From NCBI RefSeq assembly GCF_014189455.1, contig NZ_CP050296.1, forward strand, positions 4,832,001 through 4,896,000: DNA of 64,000 bases, written 5' to 3'. Origin of the DNA: Mesorhizobium huakuii. GTDB lineage: Bacteria > Pseudomonadota > Alphaproteobacteria > Rhizobiales > Rhizobiaceae. The notes below the pieces were generated by a model. That model had not been told where the DNA came from. It was given only the letters and a program-made list of their open reading frames with translations, and did no database searches. Positions 25,657 to 35,146 of the stretch are shown one piece after another (position 1 is the stretch's first letter; each line of letters starts with the position of its first letter). The translations under genes and the position numbers were made by a program.

Positions 25657-27096
25657 ATGACCTTCAAAGTCGCCATTATCGGCAGACCTAACGTCGGCAA
25701 ATCGACCCTTTTCAATCGGCTGGTCGGAAGGAAGCTGGCGCTTGTCGACGACACGCCAGGCGTCACCCGCGATCGTCGCGTCCATGCCGCCAAGCTCTAC
25801 GACTTGCATTTCGACGTCATCGACACGGCAGGTTTCGAGGATGCGGGCGCCTCGACCTTGCCCGGCCGCATGCGCGCGCAGACCGAGATCGCCATCCGCG
25901 AAGCCGACCTGATCTTCTTCACCATCGATGCCAAGTCCGGCCTGCTGCCCGACGACAGGACCTTCGCCGAGATCGTGCGCAAGTCCGGCAAGCCGGTCGT
26001 GCTGGTCGCCAACAAGGCCGAGGCCAAGGGTGCGCAGGGTGGCATGCTGGAAGCCTGGGAACTCGGGCTGGGCGAGCCGATCCCTGTTTCGGCCGAACAT
26101 GGCCAGGGCATGCCCGACCTGCGCGATGCGGTGATTGGCGCGCTCGGCGAGGCGCGCGCCTTTGGTGAAGAGGAAGAGGGCGAAGACGACGAGATCGCCG
26201 CCACCGAGGTGCTGATCGGCGAGGACATTGCCGATCCGGACGCCGAGGATGTGCATACCTACGACGACACCAAGCCGATGCGCATCGCCGTCGTCGGCCG
26301 GCCGAATGCCGGCAAGTCGACACTGATCAACGCGCTGATCGGCGAGGAGCGGCTGCTGACCGGACCGGAAGCCGGCATCACCCGCGATTCGATCTCGGTC
26401 GACTGGGACTGGCATGGCCGCCGCCTGAAGCTGTTCGACACGGCCGGCATGCGCCGCAAGGCCAGGATCCACGAAAAGCTCGAAGTGATGTCGGTGCAGG
26501 ATGGCTTGCGTGCCATCCGCTTCGCCGAAATCGTCGTCATCGTGCTCGACGCCACCATTCCCTTCGAGAAGCAGGACCTGCAGATCGCCGACCTGATCAT
26601 CCGCGAGGGCAGGGCGCCGGTGATCGCCTTCAACAAATGGGATCTGATCGATCATCCGCAGGAGTTGCTGGCGGAACTGCGTGAGAAGACCGAGCGGCTG
26701 CTGCCACAGGTGCGTGGCATCCAGGCTGTGCCGGTCTCGGCCGAGACCGGGCGCGGCCTCGACAAGCTGATGGATGCGGTGCTGAGGACCCACAAGGTCT
26801 GGAACAGCCGCGTCTCCACCGGCAAGCTCAACCGCTGGCTCGAAGCCATACTGGCGCATCATCCGCCGCCCGCCGTCGCTGGGCGCCGGCTGAAGGTCAA
26901 ATACGTCACCCAGGCCAAAACGCGGCCGCCGGGTTTCGTGGTCCAGTGCTCGCGGCCGGATGCGATGCCGCAATCCTATGTGCGCTATCTCTCCAACAGC
27001 CTGCGCGAAGCCTTCGACATGCCGGGTGTGCCGATCCGCATCGCGCTGCGCACCTCGGACAATCCGTTCGCCGGCCGGGCCAAGAAGCGCAACTGA
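25657..27096 (+). CDS. der: Ribosome biogenesis GTPase Der (EngA)
   Basis: 479 aa. Two tandem GTPase domains are present: G1 motifs [12 protein letters not shown] (residue 9) and [12 protein letters not shown] (near 213), G3 motifs DTAGFED and DTAGMRR, G4 motifs NKAE and NKWD. A C-terminal KH-like domain (about residues 385-470) contains [20 protein letters not shown]. The linker between domains carries a long acidic insert ([11 protein letters not shown]) common in alphaproteobacteria. Der acts in 50S subunit maturation. The gene order YfgM-der is conserved widely. Confidence 0.97.
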   Translation: MTFKVAIIGRPNVGKSTLFNRLVGRKLALVDDTPGVTRDRRVHAAKLYDLHFDVIDTAGFEDAGASTLPGRMRAQTEIAIREADLIFFTIDAKSGLLPDDRTFAEIVRKSGKPVVLVANKAEAKGAQGGMLEAWELGLGEPIPVSAEHGQGMPDLRDAVIGALGEARAFGEEEEGEDDEIAATEVLIGEDIADPDAEDVHTYDDTKPMRIAVVGRPNAGKSTLINALIGEERLLTGPEAGITRDSISVDWDWHGRRLKLFDTAGMRRKARIHEKLEVMSVQDGLRAIRFAEIVVIVLDATIPFEKQDLQIADLIIREGRAPVIAFNKWDLIDHPQELLAELREKTERLLPQVRGIQAVPVSAETGRGLDKLMDAVLRTHKVWNSRVSTGKLNRWLEAILAHHPPPAVAGRRLKVKYVTQAKTRPPGFVVQCSRPDAMPQSYVRYLSNSLREAFDMPGVPIRIALRTSDNPFAGRAKKRN

Positions 27097-27114
27097 GCTC
27101 CAGCGCTCGTCTGA

Positions 27115-28032
27115 TCAAGCGACCGCACGCAAGCCGGCACCCCGCGCATTGCCCGGCAAGGCCTGCCGTGCCGCCTCCAGCAATATGTCGGCGAGGCGGC
27201 CCGCCACCGGCTCGGGTTCGGCATCCCGGCGATGCAGATACAGCGCCATATTGGGCAGTGCCGGCAGACCGGCAATCTCCGGCGTCATTGCGCTGACGCT
27301 GGCCGGCAGGCCGATATCGGTGCGGATCGTCAGCCCCAGCCCCGCCGCCACGGCCGCCCAGATGCCGCCAAGGCTCGGACTGGAGAAGGCCATGCGCCAG
27401 GGCAGCCCGGCGCGGTCGAGCGTTTCCGTCGCCACCGTGCGCAGAAGGCATGGCGCCTCGAGCGCCACCAGCGGCAGCGGCTCGCCGTCGCGCAGGCTGG
27501 TCTCGATGCGCTTTGCCGGGCCGATCCAACGCATGGGAACATCGGCGACATGCTCGCTGTAGGGCAGCGTCTGGCCGCTGTGCCAGGCGAGCGCGATGTC
27601 GAGGCTGCCCGATACCACCCTTTCGGCAAGGTCGTGGCTGCGCGCGATCCTGGCCTCGATCTTGATCTTGGGGTGGGCGCGGGCGAAGCGGCCGAGCACG
27701 TCCGGCAGCACCGCCTCGCCGAAATCCTCCTGCAGGCCAAGCCGCACCCAGCCTTCCAGTTCGACATCATGGATCGCCGCTGCCGCCTCGTCATTGAGGT
27801 CGAGCAGCCGGCGCGCATAGCCGAGCATGGTCTCGCCGGCCTCCGTCAAGGCGAGGCCGCGCCCCGCTTTGCGGAAGATCGGCGTCGCCGCCTGCTCTTC
27901 CAGTTTCTTCAATTGCGCGCTGACCGCCGAGGTCGACCGGCCAAGCCGGTCGGCGGCCTTGGCAAAGCTGCCGAGCTCCATCCCGGTGACGAAACTGCGG
28001 AGAACGTCGAGGTCGAAGGTCACGCGTTGCAT
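27115..28032 (-). CDS. LysR family transcriptional regulator
   Basis: 305 aa from ATG 28032, with AAGGA 8 nt upstream. HTH: FDLDVLRSFVTGMELGSFAKAADRLGRSTSAVSAQLKKLEEQ (residues 4-45). The effector domain ends with a short Ala/Arg tail. It is convergent with der (18 bp gap) and divergent from the MFS gene at 28152. The inverted TCCTTA/TAAGGA operator at 28040-28085 overlaps its leader, so it probably autoregulates and activates the MFS gene. The ligand is unknown. Confidence 0.9.
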   Translation of the reverse strand: MQRVTFDLDVLRSFVTGMELGSFAKAADRLGRSTSAVSAQLKKLEEQAATPIFRKAGRGLALTEAGETMLGYARRLLDLNDEAAAAIHDVELEGWVRLGLQEDFGEAVLPDVLGRFARAHPKIKIEARIARSHDLAERVVSGSLDIALAWHSGQTLPYSEHVADVPMRWIGPAKRIETSLRDGEPLPLVALEAPCLLRTVATETLDRAGLPWRMAFSSPSLGGIWAAVAAGLGLTIRTDIGLPASVSAMTPEIAGLPALPNMALYLHRRDAEPEPVAGRLADILLEAARQALPGNARGAGLRAVA

Positions 28033-28039
28033 GGAAATG

Positions 28040-28085
28040 TCCTTATTTTCAGGATTGATAGTCAAAAACTTCCTGATTTTAAGGA
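28040..28085. promoter_or_regulatory. Inverted-repeat operator between LysR and MFS genes
   Basis: Two 15-bp elements, TCCTTATTTTCAGGA (28040-28054) and TCCTGATTTTAAGGA (28071-28085), are inverted relative to each other and match at 12 of 15 positions; their starts are 31 bp apart (about three helical turns). Each has an internal TCCT-N7-AGGA dyad, a LysR-type T-N11-A shape. The left element overlaps the ribosome site of the LysR gene. Confidence 0.65.
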
Positions 28086-28151
28086 CGAAATTATGGCGCT
28101 ACAGAGATGCCGTCAAGGTCCAGGCGACTGGACCATCACGGGAATGAAACC

Positions 28152-29486
28152 ATGTCCGCCATTGTCGACTGCACCGACCAAGACACGCAGAAACTCCTCG
28201 GAGGCAGTGCTGCCGGCCCCGCCGGAAGGGTGTTCAGCCCTGGCCACCGCTGGAAGGTCCTGGGCATTGGTGTCGCCGCGAACGCCAGCTTCTCGGCCAC
28301 CTTCTCCGGCATACCGGCAACGGCGGTCGTGCTCCGTCAGGGCTATCATCTGAGCAATGCCGAACTTGGCTTGGCGCTCGGCCTTCTTGGCCTGGGCGTT
28401 GCGCTCAGCGAATTGCCTTGGGGCCTGCTCACCGATCGCTGGGGCGATCGCCGCGTGCTGCTGATCGGGCTTGGCGCGACGGCGGCGTGGCTTCTTGCCA
28501 TGGCCATGCTCGTCGTGCCGACAAGGTCAGGCGTTCCCGATGTCATGCTGCTGTCGGCAAGTCTGCTCCTCACCGGATTGCTCGGCGGCAGCGTCAACGG
28601 CTCGAGCGGCCGCGCCATCATGGGCTGGTTCCGGGAAAACGAGCGCGGCTTTGCCATGAGCATAAGGCAGACGGCGGTGCCGCTTGGTGGTGGCCTCGGC
28701 GCGCTCGTCCTGCCGTCGCTTGCGCTCGCTTTCGGTTTTTCCGCGGTGTTCGGGCTGCTGGCGGGCGCCTCCGCTCTGTCCGCTCTGTTTGCCTGGCGTT
28801 GGCTGCACGAGCCGCCGACGGCGGGCCATGTCGTTACGTCCGCCGCGGCCGGACCGGCGCCGCTCCGCAACATCGAGGTCTGGCGCATCGCGGCCGCCAT
28901 CGGCCTGCTTTGCTTCCCGCAGGTGGCCGTGCTCACCTTCGCGTCGGTGTTCCTGCACGACTTCGCCGGGCTGGGAACAGCGGCGATCAGCGCCAGCCTC
29001 GCCGCCGTGCAGATCGGCGCCATGGTCATGCGCGTCTGGAGCGGGCGCTTCACCGACCGCCATGGCAACCGCCGCCAGTTTCTGCGCTCGTGCAGTGCGC
29101 TCAGCGCGTTGGCTTTCGCGGTGCTTTGGCTGCTGGTCCTCGCCAGCCCCGCAATGCCGGGCGGCCAGTCTTTCCTGGTTGCCGTCCTTCCCTTGGTGCT
29201 GATTGTCGCAGGCATCTCGGTGTCCGCCTGGCACGGCGTTGCCTATACCGAGCTTGCCACGCTTGCCGGCGCCGGCCATGTCGGAACCGCGCTCAGCCTG
29301 GCCAACACCTTCGTTTTCGTCGGCTTCTTCCTGGTGCCGGTGGCCATTCCCGGGCTGTTGCACCTCTGGTCCTGGTCCGGCGTCTGGCTGTCGGCCGCCA
29401 TCTGCGCGCTGATCGCCTGGCCGATCTTCCTGCGGCGGGCGGACGCAAGGTCAGGCGAGGGCGCCGACAGACACATGCGCCGATAA
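28152..29486 (+). CDS. MFS transporter
   Basis: 444 aa from ATG 28152. Twelve predicted membrane helices with the MFS loop 2-3 motif GLLTDRWGDRRVLLIG near residue 93 and the second-half counterpart SGRFTDRHGNRRQFL near 300. An N-terminal cytoplasmic tail of about 30 residues is present. The specificity is unknown. It is divergent from the LysR gene at 27115 and probably controlled by it through 28040-28085. Its 3' end overlaps the convergent acyltransferase gene by 36 bp (29451-29486). Confidence 0.88.
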   Translation: MSAIVDCTDQDTQKLLGGSAAGPAGRVFSPGHRWKVLGIGVAANASFSATFSGIPATAVVLRQGYHLSNAELGLALGLLGLGVALSELPWGLLTDRWGDRRVLLIGLGATAAWLLAMAMLVVPTRSGVPDVMLLSASLLLTGLLGGSVNGSSGRAIMGWFRENERGFAMSIRQTAVPLGGGLGALVLPSLALAFGFSAVFGLLAGASALSALFAWRWLHEPPTAGHVVTSAAAGPAPLRNIEVWRIAAAIGLLCFPQVAVLTFASVFLHDFAGLGTAAISASLAAVQIGAMVMRVWSGRFTDRHGNRRQFLRSCSALSALAFAVLWLLVLASPAMPGGQSFLVAVLPLVLIVAGISVSAWHGVAYTELATLAGAGHVGTALSLANTFVFVGFFLVPVAIPGLLHLWSWSGVWLSAAICALIAWPIFLRRADARSGEGADRHMRR

Positions 29487-30656
29487 AGGTGCTCGCCTGG
29501 TCATCGGGAACTGTTGCTTGGCCCAGTCCATACCGGGGATCTCCACCGTTCGATGGAGAACAATTGAAAAACCGAGGCTTAGTATGCCTGCCGAGATCGC
29601 GGCGACTGTCGGACCACAATGCTGCCTGATCTCGAAATTGTAAGCCAGGACATGGATGACGACCTGATGGATCATGTAGAATGCGAAGCTGATCTCCCCG
29701 CAGAAAACCAGCACACGGCAAGACAGGACGCGGGTCAATGAGCCTGACTGATGTGCGAAGACGTAGACGATGGCGGCGAAGAGTGGATACAGGCCAAATT
29801 CGCGATAGGCGACGGACGCCATGAGCGATGCATGATCCGCAAAAAATAGCGTGATCTCGGCATGTACGCATGCCCAAAGCACCAGGCACACCACTGCCGC
29901 AACCTGGCAGAACGTCACCCAGGCATCGGAAATGCGCCGGCCCCTGAACAGCTGATAGACGGCTATCCCGGACAGGAATTCCACCATGCGCACGGGCGGG
30001 AAGAGGTGAACCAGCGACGCATCCGTGACGTAGAGGTCCAGCCAGGGCTTTTCGGAAGGGGGTGGAAATACAGGCCCGGGTAAAGTCGCTGTGAGAGCGA
30101 TCAGCCCAAGGACGACAACTGTCCAGCCGCAGACCACCAGCATGATCTGATTTGGCCGCAAGATCAGAATGAACGGCAAGGCGAGATAGAAAAACAGTTC
30201 GACCGATATCGACCACGAAACGCCGTTATACGCGTAAGCCGTACCGTAGGTTGGAAACCAGGAACTCTGCAGTGTGGTTGCCAAGTATGCGGTGAAGAGA
30301 CTGGTCGGAGGACGACGCGCCACAAGGGCAAGGAAGAAACATAGCATGTGGACGGGCCACAGCCGGAAGAATCTCTGCAAGATGAAGTTTCTTATGTCGC
30401 GCCAGCCAAGGAAACGCCCCGAGAAACTGTACGCCAGCACGAACCCTGACAGGACAAAGAAGAACGAAACAGCACAGCCGAGATACATGTCCCGAATGGA
30501 TCGGGATGCATCGATTCCCAATTCCGTCAGATGGTAGATGAATATCGACAGAGCTGCGAAGGCGCGCAGCGCGGTCAGATTGAGAAGCGTTGGGCGTGGT
30601 GTTGCTTCCGCCAATTGGGCGTCATCCACGGCAATATTTCCCGCGATCGTTGTCAT
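29451..30656 (-). CDS. Acyltransferase 3 (OafA/YrhL) family membrane protein
   Basis: 401 aa from ATG 30656. About ten membrane helices. The family N-terminal motif is NLTALRAFAALSIFIYHLTELG, with the catalytic-type His in F-I-Y-H, followed by SFFFVLSGFVLAYSF and LQRFFRLWPVHML (R in the RxxR-like motif). These enzymes O-acylate surface or exported polysaccharides, such as exopolysaccharide, LPS O-antigen or Nod factor. Codon use is less GC-biased than in its neighbours, a hint of later acquisition. It has no glycan gene neighbours and overlaps the MFS gene tail by 36 bp. Confidence 0.85.
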   Translation of the reverse strand: MTTIAGNIAVDDAQLAEATPRPTLLNLTALRAFAALSIFIYHLTELGIDASRSIRDMYLGCAVSFFFVLSGFVLAYSFSGRFLGWRDIRNFILQRFFRLWPVHMLCFFLALVARRPPTSLFTAYLATTLQSSWFPTYGTAYAYNGVSWSISVELFFYLALPFILILRPNQIMLVVCGWTVVVLGLIALTATLPGPVFPPPSEKPWLDLYVTDASLVHLFPPVRMVEFLSGIAVYQLFRGRRISDAWVTFCQVAAVVCLVLWACVHAEITLFFADHASLMASVAYREFGLYPLFAAIVYVFAHQSGSLTRVLSCRVLVFCGEISFAFYMIHQVVIHVLAYNFEIRQHCGPTVAAISAGILSLGFSIVLHRTVEIPGMDWAKQQFPMTRRAPLSAHVSVGALA

Positions 30657-30940
30657 CCGTCCGCTGTGCTGAACCGCTGTTTGGAACCAACTGCCATATG
30701 GCGGTTGGAATATGGATATCCCGTTAAGCTCCTCCCCTGGAGCAGCCCCGCAGCTCTCTTGCCCTGCCAACGTCTGGTCGTCCGGCGCGGCGTACCCTGG
30801 TCGGCCGTAAAACCGCCCGACTTCGAAACCATGGCCTTGAGCCGACTGAGAAAACCTGATCGATCCCGTTAACGTCCCATCAAGGTTAATGCATCATTTT
30901 GCTCTCCAGTGGGGTCAGTGGCGTTCCTGGAGAGTGTTCC

Positions 30941-32125
30941 GTGCATCGACGTGTGTTGAAGCGGCTTGTTGCCGCCGCCGGTGAGAAGAAACGCAGCTTC
31001 GTATCTCCGTTCATCATCGGTCTCGGCATCTGGATCGGCTTCCCGACCGTCGCCGCCTACCAGGACATGACCAGCCTCGTTTCCGGCCTTGAATCGCCGA
31101 GCGCGCGCTGGAATTCCTATGTCGAGAGATCCGTCGCGGGCTCGACCCACGCCGCCGAGATGCCCTTCGTCGATTCCGACGTCACCGGCTCGATCTCCGG
31201 ATCGGGGATTCACCTGGCTGGCGTCGGCAACGTGTCGTTTCGCGGCAAGGGCGGCAAGGTCAGCGGCTCGCCCGACGAGGATCGCGTCGTGCGCGCCGAC
31301 AAGAAGGGCCGCATCGTCCAGGTGTCTCCCGTCGCGCCGCCGAAGAACTTCAACGCCGGTTCGATCTTCCAGCGGACCTCCTCCTTGATGCGGCCGAGCA
31401 TGGATGGCGGCTTGAAAATGGCCTTCGCCAAGCCGCAGATCAAAGGCAAGGAAATCCAGATCGCCGCGGAATTCCATGCGCGTGAAGACAAGAAGCCGGA
31501 TCCCGGCGTGCCGGCCATGCTTGCCGCCCTGGTCAACAACGACCATCCCGATATTCTGGCGACGGCCTATGCGCAATCCGAGCCGGACTATGCCAAGGCC
31601 TCGCCCTTCGAAGCCCTGCTGCAGGACGAGCAGCCCAACAACGGCCGCTTCATTCCGCCGATGGCCAAGGGCGACCATTCGTGGATCCAGAACCCGCTTC
31701 CGGCCAGCGTCTTCTCCAAGCCCGAGCAAAAGTGCCTGGCCAACGGCATCTATTTCGAGGCGAGGAGCGAATCCGTGCGCGGTCAGGCTGCCGTTGCCCA
31801 GGTCATCCTCAACCGCGTCCGCAATCCCGCCTATCCCAATTCGATCTGCGGCGTCGTCTACCAGAACGACAGCTGGTTCAACCGCTGCCAGTTCTCCTTC
31901 GCTTGCGATGGCAGGAAGAAGCGTATCGACGATCCTGTCGCCTACAAGACCGCGCAGGACATCGCCATGGCCGTCACCGCCGGCAAGATCTTCATCCCGG
32001 AGGTCGGATCATCGACCCATTACTACGCGCAATATGTCCATCCGGGCTGGGCCCGTACGATGCAGAAGATGACCAAGATCGGCCTGCATATCTTCTACCG
32101 CACCTATGGCGGCGGCTGGAGCTGA
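30941..32125 (+). CDS. Cell wall hydrolase, SleB (Hydrolase_2) domain
   Basis: 394 aa from GTG 30941, with GGAGAG 6-7 nt upstream. One N-terminal membrane segment (FVSPFIIGLGIWIGFPTVAAY) anchors or exports the protein. Residues about 260-390 form the SleB-type domain: CLANGIYFEARSE (catalytic Glu), RGQAAVAQVILNRVRNP, CGVVYQN and CQFSFACDG. Such enzymes are lytic transglycosylase-like peptidoglycan hydrolases. The long middle region (about 60-250) is low in complexity and unassigned. Monocistronic, upstream of the ATP synthase operon. Confidence 0.88.
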   Translation: MHRRVLKRLVAAAGEKKRSFVSPFIIGLGIWIGFPTVAAYQDMTSLVSGLESPSARWNSYVERSVAGSTHAAEMPFVDSDVTGSISGSGIHLAGVGNVSFRGKGGKVSGSPDEDRVVRADKKGRIVQVSPVAPPKNFNAGSIFQRTSSLMRPSMDGGLKMAFAKPQIKGKEIQIAAEFHAREDKKPDPGVPAMLAALVNNDHPDILATAYAQSEPDYAKASPFEALLQDEQPNNGRFIPPMAKGDHSWIQNPLPASVFSKPEQKCLANGIYFEARSESVRGQAAVAQVILNRVRNPAYPNSICGVVYQNDSWFNRCQFSFACDGRKKRIDDPVAYKTAQDIAMAVTAGKIFIPEVGSSTHYYAQYVHPGWARTMQKMTKIGLHIFYRTYGGGWS

Positions 32126-32295
32126 GGGCCTGTCTGCTGCTGGTCTTTTTCACCGGCCACAGGCTTGATCAGCCTGCCATTGCCGGGGGGATTCGTGCAG
32201 CGCATCCCCATCATCGCGACGGGCACGATGTCGCACCTCTCTAATTCGTTGATTTTATTGCCTAAAATACATGGCAATGATCTTCCGCCCGTGGC

Positions 32296-32324
32296 TTGAC
32301 GGGCGCAAACCCTCTAACTATGTT
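32296..32324 (+). promoter_or_regulatory. Probable sigma-70 promoter of the F0 ATP synthase operon
   Basis: TTGACG (32296-32301), exact 17-bp spacer, TATGTT (32319-32324), 58 bp before the atpI start. Both hexamers match consensus at 4-5 positions. The remainder of the 256-bp gap after the SleB gene shows no gene. Confidence 0.7.
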
Positions 32325-32381
32325 GCCGGCGACTTTAGAAGCGGACGGACGGTGACGGTCTGACCGGGCAGGGGGGTTGCG

Positions 32382-32789
32382 ATGGCCGATAAAAGCAGGC
32401 CAGACGGAACCGGAGAAACCGGCCGCGGCAATCAGCATGAAACCGGCATCCGCGACGAGGATCTTGAGCGACGTCGGCGTGAACTTGAAGCATCGCTTGC
32501 GACAAGGCTGCCGAACCGGCTCGAGGGGAAAGACGACGCGAAAGCGGGCAGTGCGGCCGGTTATGGCCAGGCGGTCAAACTCTCCAGCGAATTTATCGCT
32601 GGCGTGGTGGTGGGCGCCGGCATCGGCTGGATCATCGACCGTATGGCGGGGACATCGCCATGGGGTCTGATCGTTTTCCTGCTGCTTGGTTTTGGCGCCG
32701 GTATACTCAATGTCATGCGTTCCGCGGGCGTTGTGGCAGAATTCGGACAGGGCGATAAATCGCGCTCTGGCCGGGACGACAGCAAATGA
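32382..32789 (+). CDS. atpI: ATP synthase protein I (AtpI/AtpQ-like)
   Basis: 135 aa. A hydrophilic N-terminal half is rich in charged residues. Two membrane helices follow (SSEFIAGVVVGAGIGWIID and WGLIVFLLLGFGAGILNVM), as in the AtpI assembly factor that helps build the c-ring. It starts 58 bp after a good promoter and is first in the atp operon, its usual place in rhizobia. The sequence is not well conserved across bacteria, so the name rests on topology and position. Confidence 0.9.
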   Translation: MADKSRPDGTGETGRGNQHETGIRDEDLERRRRELEASLATRLPNRLEGKDDAKAGSAAGYGQAVKLSSEFIAGVVVGAGIGWIIDRMAGTSPWGLIVFLLLGFGAGILNVMRSAGVVAEFGQGDKSRSGRDDSK

Positions 32790-32878
32790 CCGCCCCTCAG
32801 GCGGCATTTGGAAATAGCCGCCCTCCATGCGGCAATGGTAATCTGGCCGTAAGTATGCGGCATTGACGGGGTTAGAAC

Positions 32879-33637
32879 GTGGCAGCTGACAAGGTCGATC
32901 CGATCCACCAGTTCCATATCATCAAGCTGATTCCGATTAACATCGGCGGCTACGACCTGTCCTTCACAAATTCGGCATTGTTCATGGTCGCGACCGTGAT
33001 CGTCGCGGCGGCCTTCCTCTATCTCACCACATCCAGCCGCAGCCTGGTTCCCGGTCGGCTGCAGTCGATCTCCGAGATGGCCTACGAGTTCGTCGGCAAC
33101 ATGTTGCGCGATGCCGCCGGCACGCAGGGCATGAAGTTCTTCCCGCTTGTGTTTTCGCTGTTCATGTTCGTGCTGGTTGCCAATCTGCTCGGCCTGTTCC
33201 CCTATTTCTTCACCATCACCAGCCACATCATCGTCACCTTCGGCCTCGCCATCCTGGTGATTGGCACCGTCATCGTCTACGGCTTCATGAAGCACGGTCT
33301 GGGCTTCCTCAAGCTGTTCGTGCCGAAAGGCGTGCCTCTCGTGATGATGGTGCTTGTCGTTCCGATCGAGGTGATTTCCTTCGTCTCGCGCCCGATCAGC
33401 CTCTCGGTTCGTCTGTTCGCCAACATGTTGGCCGGCCATATCACGCTGAAGGTGTTTTCGGGCTTCGTCGTCAGCCTCTCCGCGCTGGGCGCGGTCGGCG
33501 TGGCGGGCTCGATCCTGCCACTGGCCATGGCGGTGGCGCTGACGGCGCTGGAACTGCTCGTCGCCTTCCTGCAGGCTTATGTCTTTGCGGTGTTGACCTG
33601 CATGTACCTCAACGACGCCCTGCACCCCAGTCACTAA
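32879..33637 (+). CDS. atpB: F0F1 ATP synthase subunit a
   Basis: 252 aa from GTG 32879. Five to six membrane helices. The essential proton-channel Arg lies in the [14 protein letters not shown] motif (near residue 176), with [24 protein letters not shown] near the C-terminus. The N-terminus [12 protein letters not shown] is typical of rhizobial subunit a. It is second in the F0 operon, and atpE follows after 63 bp. Confidence 0.97.
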   Translation: MAADKVDPIHQFHIIKLIPINIGGYDLSFTNSALFMVATVIVAAAFLYLTTSSRSLVPGRLQSISEMAYEFVGNMLRDAAGTQGMKFFPLVFSLFMFVLVANLLGLFPYFFTITSHIIVTFGLAILVIGTVIVYGFMKHGLGFLKLFVPKGVPLVMMVLVVPIEVISFVSRPISLSVRLFANMLAGHITLKVFSGFVVSLSALGAVGVAGSILPLAMAVALTALELLVAFLQAYVFAVLTCMYLNDALHPSH

Positions 33638-33700
33638 ATTTCACCGGCGCGTGACGCCAATTACAAACTGCAACGACAACGGAACCACAAGGAGTTTGAC

Positions 33701-33925
33701 ATGGAAGTAAATGCAGCAGCTGCGATCGGCGCCGGCATCGCTTGCCTGGGCATGGGTGGCGCGGGCATCGGCCTGGGCAACATCTTCGGCAGCTATCTCT
33801 CGGGCGCGCTGCGCAATCCGTCGGCTGCCGATGGCCAGTTCGGCCGCCTGATTTTCGGCTTCGCCGTGACCGAAGCTCTGGGCATCTTCTCGCTCCTGAT
33901 CGCGCTCCTCCTGGTGTTCAAGTAA
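33701..33925 (+). CDS. atpE: F0F1 ATP synthase subunit c
   Basis: 74 aa. Two membrane helices joined by the polar loop [12 protein letters not shown], with the proton-carrying Glu in [16 protein letters not shown] (near residue 59). It forms the rotor ring. A strong AAGGAG ribosome site, fitting a subunit needed in about ten copies, precedes the ATG. It lies between atpB and the b' gene. Confidence 0.97.
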   Translation: MEVNAAAAIGAGIACLGMGGAGIGLGNIFGSYLSGALRNPSAADGQFGRLIFGFAVTEALGIFSLLIALLLVFK

Positions 33926-33987
33926 GAAACACGGGCTGACGAAGGGGGGCGCATGGTGCGACCTTACCTTATGGACAGGGGAATGAG

Positions 33988-34569
33988 ATGTTCGTGACAT
34001 CTGCCTTTGCGGAAGAGACCGCGCCCGCCGTGACGGAAGGCGACACGCATTCCGGCACCGGCGTGCCTGCCGAAGCGCATGGCACGTTCCCGCCATTCGA
34101 TCCGGCGACGTTTCCGTCGCAGCTTCTGTGGCTGGCGATCACTTTCGGGCTGTTCTACCTCTTCTTGAAGAAGGTAGCGATGCCGCGCGTTGGCGGCATC
34201 ATCGATGTCCGCAACGATCGCATCAGCCAGGATCTCGATCAGGCGTCGAAGTTGAAGGGCGAGGCCGATGCCGCCGTTGCTGCTTACGAGCAGGAACTGG
34301 CGGAGGCCAAGAAGAACGCCAGTTCGATCGGCCAGCAGGCCGCCGATGCGGCCAAGGCGGAAACCGAGACCGCGCGCAAGAAGATCGAGGCCGCGCTCGA
34401 CGAGAAGCTTGGCGAGGCCGAGGCGCGCATTTCTTCCATCAAGGCCAATGCCATGAAGGAAGTCGGCAGCATCGCCGAGGATACCGCTTCGGCGATCGTC
34501 GAAGCCCTGGTTGGCGGCAAGGCCAGCAAGGCCGAGATCGCGGCCGCGGTCAAATCCGTGGCCCGGTGA
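33988..34569 (+). CDS. atpF2: F0F1 ATP synthase subunit b'
   Basis: 193 aa. It has an acidic, Pro-rich N-terminal extension (FAEETAPAV to HGTFPPFDP) before one membrane helix (FPSQLLWLAITFGLFYLFLKK), then a long Ala/Glu/Lys coiled-coil stalk. This N-terminal extension distinguishes the b' subunit, found in alphaproteobacteria and phototrophs, from subunit b, which follows 10 bp downstream. The two form a heterodimeric stator. Confidence 0.93.
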   Translation: MFVTSAFAEETAPAVTEGDTHSGTGVPAEAHGTFPPFDPATFPSQLLWLAITFGLFYLFLKKVAMPRVGGIIDVRNDRISQDLDQASKLKGEADAAVAAYEQELAEAKKNASSIGQQAADAAKAETETARKKIEAALDEKLGEAEARISSIKANAMKEVGSIAEDTASAIVEALVGGKASKAEIAAAVKSVAR

Positions 34570-34579
34570 GGAGCGCATC

Positions 34580-35071
34580 ATGGACGCTACATCTCTCGCA
34601 ACGCTCTGGGCCACGATTGCCCTGATCATCTTCCTGGGCGTCGCCATCTACATCAAGGTGCCCAGCCTGATCGCCAAGGCACTCGATGCGCGCGCCGCCA
34701 GGATCAGCAGCGAGCTCGACGAGGCCCGCAAGCTGCGCGACGAAGCCCAGCAATTGCTCGGCCAGTACAAGAAGAAGCGCAAGGAAGCCGAGCAGGAGGC
34801 TGCCGACATCGTCGCGGCCGCCAAGCGCGAAGCCGAAATGCTCGCCACCGAAGCGCACAAGAAGACCGAAGACTATGTCGCCCGGCGCACCGCGCTTGCC
34901 GAGCAGAAGATCGGTCAGGCCGAGCGTGACGCGGTCGCCGAGGTGCGCGCCAGCGCCGTCGACATCGCCGTCGAAGCCGCCCGCGCGCTGCTCGCCGCCA
35001 AGGTCGACGTCAAGGCCGGAGCCGACCTGTTCAAGGCTTCGCTCGCGGATGTGAAGGCCAAGCTGAACTGA
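34580..35071 (+). CDS. atpF: F0F1 ATP synthase subunit b
   Basis: 163 aa from ATG 34580, with GAGGAG just upstream. One N-terminal helix (TLWATIALIIFLGVAIYI) is followed by a charged coiled coil (KKKRKEAEQEAADIVAAAKREAEML). It is the last gene of the F0 operon and is closed by the terminator at 35092-35124. The F1 genes are not in the window, as expected for rhizobia, where F0 and F1 are separate loci. Confidence 0.95.
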   Translation: MDATSLATLWATIALIIFLGVAIYIKVPSLIAKALDARAARISSELDEARKLRDEAQQLLGQYKKKRKEAEQEAADIVAAAKREAEMLATEAHKKTEDYVARRTALAEQKIGQAERDAVAEVRASAVDIAVEAARALLAAKVDVKAGADLFKASLADVKAKLN

Positions 35072-35091
35072 GCTGATAGCATTTGGAAATC

Positions 35092-35124
35092 AAAAAGCCG
35101 CCCGGGCAACCTGGCGGCTTTTTT
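35092..35124 (+). terminator. Rho-independent terminator of the F0 operon
   Basis: GCCGCC (35097-35102) pairs with GGCGGC (35113-35118), extended by AAAAA/TTTTT, and is followed by TTTTTT (35119-35124). The A-run before the stem makes it usable in both directions, so it may also end read-through from the convergent rnhB gene. Confidence 0.9.
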
Positions 35125-35146
35125 CTTGGCGATGCGTCAAAGCGGC

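Noticed and set aside
24874..26973. 699-aa open frame on the minus strand opposite the YfgM-like and der genes
   Set aside because: It is a shadow frame in high-GC DNA. Der on the plus strand has all its GTPase motifs and the shadow is Arg/Gly/Asp-rich without recognisable domains.
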